From Micromonospora sp. WMMD961 (GTDB lineage Bacteria; Actinomycetota; Actinomycetes; Mycobacteriales; Micromonosporaceae), in NCBI RefSeq assembly GCF_029626145.1, contig NZ_JARUBJ010000002.1:92501-156500 (forward strand): DNA of 64,000 nt, read 5' to 3'. This document shows, piece after piece, positions 59,133 to 64,000 of the stretch (position 1 is the stretch's first letter; the number at the start of each line of letters is the position of its first letter). The notes under the pieces were generated by a model. The model was given only the letters and a program-made list of their open reading frames with translations, made no database searches and had not been told where the DNA came from. A program made the position numbers and the translations under genes.

Positions 59133-60734
59133 ATGCCTGCTATCCCCGCCAGGCGCGAACGCGTGACCCGACGACGGGCCATCACCGTCGCCGTCGCCGT
59201 CGCCGCTCTCGTCCTACCGATGCTCGCCGGACCGGCCACCCCCGCCAGCGCCGCCGACCGCCCGACCGTCCAACCACTCCCCGCCAACCTCGAGGCAATC
59301 CGGGCCGCCGAGGCCACCGCCCTCTACGGCAGCCCGGCGATCCGCCCGATCGACCAACGCCGCACCGCACTGGTCACCATGGGCGACAGCGAGATCTCCG
59401 GCGAAGGGGTCGGCAACTACGTCCCCGGCACCCACCAGGACGGCAACTGGTGTGACCGCTCGTACGACCAGGCGGTGTTCCGCACCGGCATCACATCGGA
59501 CGCGCAATACAACATCGCCTGCTCCGGTGCCACCCCGTGGAACCTCATCGCCGGCGGCCCGACCCAGCACAACGAACTGAACCAGGGCGACTACCTGGGC
59601 ATCAAGGCGCGCAACACGCACGTGAAGCTGATCTGGGTGGTGGTCGGCGCCAACGGTGACGGCACCATCCAGTTCGGGCCGGTCGCCACCGACTGCGCCG
59701 TCCGCCGGGTCTTCTTCCAGGGGCCCTGCTACCCCACCTACACCGACCAGTGGACGATCCGCACCGACGGCAGCCGGCAGGCCGTGGAGTCGGCGCTCAC
59801 CGACATCCGGCAGACCATGACGAAGGCCGGATACCTGCGATCGGACTACGAGCTGGTGCTGATGTCGTACCCGAGCCCGGGCAGCCCCGACGTGGAGGAC
59901 AACCCGAACTTCCCAGGCTGGTACTCCGGTGGCTGTCTGCTCTACCTCGCCGACGCGGCATTCGCCCGGAACAAGGCGGTGCCGCTGTTCGAGTCGGCGC
60001 TGCGCTCGGCCGCCGCGAACACCGGCACCCGTTACCTGGACGCCAGCCGGCTCTTCCACGGGCACGAGGTGTGCACCGACAACACCTCGGTACGCGGCCT
60101 CTACATCGAGGTCGGCATCTGGAACGAGAACGCCGCCCGCCAGTCGTTCCACCCCAACGCCCGTGGGCACGGCATGTTCGCCCAGTGCATCACCCAGTTC
60201 TGGAACTCCGGTCAGGACCGGGCCAGTTGCGTCGACCCGGCCAGCACCGGCAGCGGTGTGCTCTACCCGGGCCTGTTGGACTTCAGGCAACTGCGCAACC
60301 TGGCCACCGGCACCTGCGTCGACGGCAAGGGGTACGACTCCCGCAACGGCACCGTGCAGCAGCCGTACTCCTGTCACGGTGGTCGTAACCAGGGTTTCTG
60401 GTACGACTCGACCCGGCGGTCGCTGCACTCGGAGCTGTCCCACGATCGCTGCCTGGACGTCTCCAACAGCTCGATGACCCCCGGTACTGCGGTGAACATC
60501 TACGACTGCAACGGCACCGGGGCCCAACAGTTCGTCTTCTCCGGCAACCAGATCAAGCCGGCCGCCGCGAGCAACCTCTGCGTGGCGTTCGACAACCCGT
60601 TGCTGGGCAGCTCCCGCCTTCGGTTGGCGAACTGCGGAAGCAGCACCCGGCAGCAGTGGTCGTTCGAGGCCCGTACCGCCGCCAGCCCGGTCGGCTACGG
60701 TCACGACGACTTCATCGGGTCGCGCGTGTACTGA
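59133..60734 (+). CDS. Secreted SGNH/GDSL-type hydrolase with C-terminal ricin-type lectin domain
   Basis: 533 residues. Signal peptide (RRRAITVAVAVAALVLPMLA, cut near PASAAD). The hydrolase has TMGDSEISGEG (block I Ser), NIACSGATPWNL, VVVGANGDG (block III) and SFHPNARGHGMFA (block V His near 340). A ricin-B (CBM13-like) domain fills about 395-515 with CVDGKGYDSRNGTVQQPYSC, CLDVSNSSMTPGTAVNIYDC and QQWSF. It probably deacylates or binds polysaccharide outside the cell. ATG behind CGAAAGGAGTGCGTCG. It ends in a strong hairpin. Confidence 0.9.
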   Translation: MPAIPARRERVTRRRAITVAVAVAALVLPMLAGPATPASAADRPTVQPLPANLEAIRAAEATALYGSPAIRPIDQRRTALVTMGDSEISGEGVGNYVPGTHQDGNWCDRSYDQAVFRTGITSDAQYNIACSGATPWNLIAGGPTQHNELNQGDYLGIKARNTHVKLIWVVVGANGDGTIQFGPVATDCAVRRVFFQGPCYPTYTDQWTIRTDGSRQAVESALTDIRQTMTKAGYLRSDYELVLMSYPSPGSPDVEDNPNFPGWYSGGCLLYLADAAFARNKAVPLFESALRSAAANTGTRYLDASRLFHGHEVCTDNTSVRGLYIEVGIWNENAARQSFHPNARGHGMFAQCITQFWNSGQDRASCVDPASTGSGVLYPGLLDFRQLRNLATGTCVDGKGYDSRNGTVQQPYSCHGGRNQGFWYDSTRRSLHSELSHDRCLDVSNSSMTPGTAVNIYDCNGTGAQQFVFSGNQIKPAAASNLCVAFDNPLLGSSRLRLANCGSSTRQQWSFEARTAASPVGYGHDDFIGSRVY

Positions 60735-60735
60735 T

Positions 60736-60788
60736 GAAAGGAAGGGCCCCTTTCTAACGCTCCGCGTTAGAAAGGGGCCCTTCCTTTC
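60736..60788. repeat. 25-bp perfect hairpin with GAAAGGAAGGGCCCC arm
   Basis: Arm GAAAGGAAGGGCCCCTTTCT plus AACGC, loop TCC, exact complement. It starts 1 bp after the SGNH stop and overlaps the stop of the convergent lipoprotein gene by 2 bp. It acts as a bidirectional terminator and looks like a dispersed repeat family. Confidence 0.82.
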
Positions 60789-61386
60789 ACTTGGCGCGGG
60801 GGATGAGCACGAGGCGTGCCACGCCCTTGTCGCCGTCCTTCGCGCCGGCGACCCCGAGCGTCGCGCCGACCTTCACCTCGCTGGGCTGCACGGTGGCGCG
60901 CCGCTCGACGACCCGCAGGTCCTCGGCGAAGGTCCAGGTCATGGTGAAGCCGTCGGTGGACTTGACGGTCATCGACGAACCGTCGACAGCGGTCACCTCA
61001 CCGCGCTGCACGGCCACGGTCTGCGTATCGCCGTCCTTGGTCTTCACCACCGCCTCGCCGTGCAGGGTGTTCTTCCGCAGCAGCACCCGCGCCTGCCGGC
61101 GCTTGCGCCACTCCTCGCCGCGCTTCTCCCGGGCCTTCTCCTGGGCCGTCGGGGAGGCGCCGGGCGTCGGGGTGGCCGGCGCGGCGACGGTCTGCACGTC
61201 CAGCTCGTCGGCGTCGAAGCCCATCGCGGTCAGCGCCTGACCCTCCACGCCCATCGCGGCGGCGACCTCGACGGCCGCCTCCCGGGCGGGCTGGCTGGCC
61301 ACCTCGGCGGCCCCACAGCCGCCGGCACCCAACGCGAGCGCCGCGAGCAGTGCCGTGGCACCGGTGGCGAATCCCCAACGTGACAT
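60787..61386 (-). CDS. Lipoprotein with DUF5666-like beta domain
   Basis: 199 residues. Lipobox LGAGGC in a hydrophobic signal, Ala-rich helix, then a proline-threonine spacer (PATPTPGASPTAQ) and basic coil. The C-terminal half is beta-rich (LHGEAVVKTKDGDTQTVAVQ, RGEVTAVDGSSMTVKSTDGF, KVGATLGVAGAKDGDKG) as in DUF5666-type small-barrel proteins. Role unknown; membrane-anchored outside. It precedes no gene on its strand, and its stop lies inside the hairpin at 60736-60788. Confidence 0.8.
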   Translation of the reverse strand: MSRWGFATGATALLAALALGAGGCGAAEVASQPAREAAVEVAAAMGVEGQALTAMGFDADELDVQTVAAPATPTPGASPTAQEKAREKRGEEWRKRRQARVLLRKNTLHGEAVVKTKDGDTQTVAVQRGEVTAVDGSSMTVKSTDGFTMTWTFAEDLRVVERRATVQPSEVKVGATLGVAGAKDGDKGVARLVLIPRAK

Positions 61387-61443
61387 GACGTTCCCTCTCG
61401 TCCGATGGAGCCCTCAGCCTGCCCGGGAACGGCGAGCGGAGCG

Positions 61444-62910
61444 TCAGGACGATGTTCGGGTCAGGTAAGGATCACCGGGCAGCCGGACCGTGAAGGCGGC
61501 GCCGCCCTCCGGCGCGTGCCCGGCGGCGATCTCCCCGCCCAGCCGGCGGACCAGGCCGGCGGCCAACGCCAACCCCAACCCGCTGCCCACCTTGCGCACC
61601 CCCCGGTACCGCTCGTGCAGCGCCCCGCGTTCGAACGCCACCGCCAGGTCGTCGTCGGTGAAGCCGGGCCCGCCGTCGCGGACCTCCAGCACACCGCCGG
61701 CGGCCGGGCCCGCGCCCGCCGGCCGGACCGCGAGCACCACCGGCGACCCCGGGGGTACGACCCGCAGCGCGTTCTCCAGCAACCCGTCCAGTACCTGCCG
61801 GATCCGGCCCGGATCGGTGTACGCGGGCACCGGTCGATCGGGCGTCTCCAACCGGAACGGCACCCCCACCGCCGCACACCGGCCGGACCAGGTCGGCTCC
61901 GCGTCCACGGCCAACCGGGTCAGGTCCACCGGCACCGGTTCGAGGGGAAAGTCGGCCGCCTCCAGCCGGGCCAGCGCCAGCAGATCCCCGATCAGCCGGT
62001 CCAGGTGTTGGGCCTCGACCAGCATGGTCCGACCGGTGTCGACGGTGTCGTCCGCGCCGAGCACCCCGTCGGCGAGCGCCTCGGCGTACCCCCGGATCGC
62101 GGTCAGCGGGGTGCGCAGCTCGTGCGAGACGGACAGCAGGAACTCCCGCTGTCGCCCCTCGCTGGTGGCCAGCGCGCCGGCCAGACCGTTCAACGCCTCG
62201 GCCAGGTCGGCGACCTCGTCCGGTGGCTCGACCGGCACCCGGATGGCCCGGTCCCCGGCGCGCAGCCGCGCGGCGGCGGTGGCCGCGACGCGGATCGGTC
62301 GGGCCAGCCGGCGGGCCAGCAGCAGACCGGCCACCACACCGGCGGCCAGCCCGGCCAGGAGTGGCAACCAGAGGCCGCGTAGCACCTGCGCCCACAGCCC
62401 GTCGGCCGAGGGACGGGACAGCACCACGCCGTTGCCGTTGGGCAGCGCCCGGCCCTCGACCATGGCGCGTTTCCCGTTGACGACGCGCCGGACCGACACG
62501 TTGCGGCCCTGCTCGATCCGCTGCACCACCCGGGGTGGCAGGCCTGGGCGGTCGACCATCCCGCGTCGGATCAGGTACGCGTCGATGCCCTGGTTGCGCA
62601 GTTGCTGGATGAGCCGCTCCTCGTCGGTGCTGCGCCCCCGGTCCAGGCGGGTCCGCAGCACCTCGGCGGCGAGCCGGGCCTGGGCGGAGAGCGCGTCCTG
62701 GTCTCGCTGCTCGGCTCCGCGGATCGCCAACGGCACCGCCACGATCGCGGTGACCAGCACCGACACCAGCGCCACCGCGCACGTGACGAGCACCGCCCGG
62801 GCGGTCAGCGTACGGCCGAAGCGGACCCGCCGAGGTGCGGTGGGCGGGTGGGCGCCGACCACCGGCAGGGCCATGGTCGGCGACTCCACGCGCCCGGAAT
62901 GGTCAGGCAT
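61444..62910 (-). CDS. Sensor histidine kinase, two-component
   Basis: 488 residues. Two transmembrane helices flank an extracellular domain (about 30-170). The HAMP region follows (ARRLARPIRVAATAAARLRA). The His box is FLLSVSHELRTPLTAIRGYA (His near 261). The ATP domain has DGLLENALRVVPPGSPV (N box), VRDGGPGFTDDDLAVAFERG (G1) and KVGSGLGLALAAGLVRRLGG (G2). It starts ATG at 62910, overlapping the response regulator stop by 8 bp. Signal unknown; the sensor domain has several arginines and no Cys or metal motif. Confidence 0.95.
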   Translation of the reverse strand: MPDHSGRVESPTMALPVVGAHPPTAPRRVRFGRTLTARAVLVTCAVALVSVLVTAIVAVPLAIRGAEQRDQDALSAQARLAAEVLRTRLDRGRSTDEERLIQQLRNQGIDAYLIRRGMVDRPGLPPRVVQRIEQGRNVSVRRVVNGKRAMVEGRALPNGNGVVLSRPSADGLWAQVLRGLWLPLLAGLAAGVVAGLLLARRLARPIRVAATAAARLRAGDRAIRVPVEPPDEVADLAEALNGLAGALATSEGRQREFLLSVSHELRTPLTAIRGYAEALADGVLGADDTVDTGRTMLVEAQHLDRLIGDLLALARLEAADFPLEPVPVDLTRLAVDAEPTWSGRCAAVGVPFRLETPDRPVPAYTDPGRIRQVLDGLLENALRVVPPGSPVVLAVRPAGAGPAAGGVLEVRDGGPGFTDDDLAVAFERGALHERYRGVRKVGSGLGLALAAGLVRRLGGEIAAGHAPEGGAAFTVRLPGDPYLTRTSS

Positions 62911-63595
62911 CGACCGCGTACCCGACGCCGCGGTGGGTGCGGATCACGCTGGCCGGGCCGAGCTTCGCCCGGACCTGGGCGACGTGCACGTCGACGGTGC
63001 GGGTGCCGGCGTGCGCGGCGTACCCCCAGACCCCGGCCAGCAGCTCCTCCCGGGTGAAGACCCGACCCGGCCGGGCCATCAGGTGGGCCAGCAGGTCGAA
63101 CTCGGTGGAGGTGAGTTGGACCGGCGCGCCCGCCACGCTGACCGTTCGGCGGGCCGGGTCGAGCGTCACCGGACCGACGACGCGCGGCCGCTCCGCGCCC
63201 TCCGGGCCACCGGCGGAACGGCGCAGCACCGCCCGCACCCGGGCGACCAACTCCCGTGGGCTGAACGGCTTGGTCACGTAGTCGTCGGCACCCAACTCCA
63301 GGCCGACGATCCGATCCACCTCGTCGTCGCGGGCGGTGAGGAAGATGACAGGTGTCCAGTCACCAGCCTCGCGCAGCTGACGACAGATCTCGGTGCCGGG
63401 CAGGCCCGGCAACGCGATGTCCAGCACGCAGGCCACCGGGCGTAGCCGGCGGGCGGCGCTCAGGCCGGCCGCACCGTCCCGTTCGAGGTGGACGCCGAAC
63501 CCGTCCCGGGTGAGATAGAGCCGGACCAGGTCGGCGATGGCCGGCTCGTCCTCGACCACGAGGACGAGCCCGCAGTGCGGCGGTTCGACGGTCAC
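62903..63595 (-). CDS. OmpR-family response regulator
   Basis: 230 residues. The receiver domain has VVEDEPAIADLVRLYL, phospho-acceptor Asp in VLDIALPGLPG (about residue 59) and LGADDYVTKPFSPRELVARV. The C-terminal winged helix (about 130-228) reads LTSTEFDLLAHLMARPGRVF and GTRTVDVHVAQVRAKLG. It pairs with the kinase whose gene overlaps it. Target genes unknown. Confidence 0.95.
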   Translation of the reverse strand: MTVEPPHCGLVLVVEDEPAIADLVRLYLTRDGFGVHLERDGAAGLSAARRLRPVACVLDIALPGLPGTEICRQLREAGDWTPVIFLTARDDEVDRIVGLELGADDYVTKPFSPRELVARVRAVLRRSAGGPEGAERPRVVGPVTLDPARRTVSVAGAPVQLTSTEFDLLAHLMARPGRVFTREELLAGVWGYAAHAGTRTVDVHVAQVRAKLGPASVIRTHRGVGYAVDA

Positions 63596-63684
63596 CGGAC
63601 CATGATTCCCGACTGCGAGGGTCGGCGCGATCGGGGCGTGTTCGGGTTCGGTAAAGGCGGGACGACACCCGGTGCGGGGTCAGC

Positions 63685-64000
63685 TCACCAGGACGGAGCG
63701 AACACGTCGGGCCGTGCCACAGCCGGTGCGTCACCGATGCTGGCGACGACCCGCGCGCCGGGTGGCCGCAGGCGGGTCCGGAACGCCTGGTTGAGCAACG
63801 CGTCGAGCTGCCACACCTGCTTCGGGTGGCTGGTCCGGATCAGGAACCGTTCGCGGATCCCGTCGATCGCGGTGGCCGCCATCTCGACGGACTGCAGCCG
63901 TGGGTCCGGGCTCCAGGTCACGTTGCTCAGCTCCCGCAACTCGGTGTTGAGGTGCAGGCGCAGTCGGTGCAGGAGTCGGGTCTGTTGGGTCACCACCAGG
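63685..64000 (-). CDS. C-terminal part of a hypothetical protein
   Basis: 104 visible residues in a frame that runs to the right edge of the window, so the gene continues outside. Sequence includes LLHRLRLHLNTELRELSNVT, RLQSVEMAATAIDGIRERFL and ending RPDVFAPSW. An ATG or GTG start may lie at 63996, but no ribosome binding site can be seen. It is helical with basic N-terminal part. No family recognised. Confidence 0.5.
   Translation of the reverse strand, partial: LVVTQQTRLLHRLRLHLNTELRELSNVTWSPDPRLQSVEMAATAIDGIRERFLIRTSHPKQVWQLDALLNQAFRTRLRPPGARVVASIGDAPAVARPDVFAPSW

Noticed and set aside
1..64000. CRISPR arrays, rRNA genes, origin or large plasmid/phage modules
   Set aside because: No regularly spaced direct repeats with unique spacers, no rRNA sequence, no replication or phage structural genes were seen.

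Overview
The window is GC-rich actinobacterial chromosome. It has GTG and TTG starts, strong GGAGG ribosome binding sites, a DmdR/IdeR-like iron box, a type VII secretion locus, and secreted polysaccharide-degrading enzymes with CBM2 and ricin-type modules. The overall look is that of the Micromonosporaceae, with Micromonospora or a close relative most likely. This assignment is inference from gene content and style, not a database match.

Layout. 1-5.6 kb: end of a PRC-barrel protein, an auxiliary-type tryptophanyl-tRNA synthetase behind a strong leader hairpin, a frameshifted pseudogene, an LtrA membrane protein, and a YCII (DGPF) protein coupled to an ECF42-type sigma factor and a HAD phosphatase. 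5.6-16.6 kb: an oxidoreductase, a DUF1275 membrane protein, and a probable cell-surface set (HupE/UreJ-like membrane protein, secreted purple-acid-type phosphatase with a WxL-like C-terminus, DUF916 membrane protein). A lipoprotein, a CE15 glucuronoyl esterase with CBM2, an SDR enzyme and a methyltransferase follow. 16.7-29.2 kb: type VII secretion locus. Three small WXG100-like genes lead into a 743-residue toxin with a YwqJ-type deaminase tip and a YwqK/MORN-type antitoxin. Converging on them is an operon for a small membrane protein, EccD, a MinD-like ATPase, the triple-ATPase EccC, a small protein and a DUF6177 protein. EccB, EccE and mycosin are not in the window.

29.3-34.5 kb: a GH62 arabinofuranosidase behind three LacI-type operator copies, a GNAT acetyltransferase, and an MFS exporter divergent from an ArsR-type regulator with a palindromic operator between them. 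34.56-41.91 kb: an integrative element in tRNA-Arg(ACG), bounded by perfect 48-bp direct repeats. It carries two tyrosine integrases, a third integrase remnant, a sigma factor with a partner membrane-anchored protein, a secreted I36-type inhibitor and an IS fragment. The intact tRNA-Arg and a tRNA-Ser(GCT) follow.

42.2-64 kb: an EcsC-like Ala/Pro-rich protein, a CPBP-family membrane protein, a flavohemoprotein, and an unusual HTH-peptide deformylase fusion. Next come an iron-box-preceded FhuF-like reductase, two polytopic glycosyltransferase-like proteins, a GT2 glycosyltransferase, methyltransferase and PEBP genes, and an LtrA paralogue lacking its central block. A second, small tRNA-Ser(TGA)-associated island follows, then a quinone oxidoreductase with a SoxR regulator and operator, an SGNH hydrolase with a ricin domain, a lipoprotein, a two-component system, and a truncated hypothetical gene at the right edge. 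Two striking intergenic inverted repeats (51229-51302 and 60736-60788) look like dispersed repeat elements.

Co-working groups that can be argued from layout are: the secretion machine with its small partners and toxin/antitoxin pair; the phosphatase with its DUF916 neighbour; GH62 and CE15 in hemicellulose breakdown under local operators; and the integrase modules with their tRNA attachment sites.
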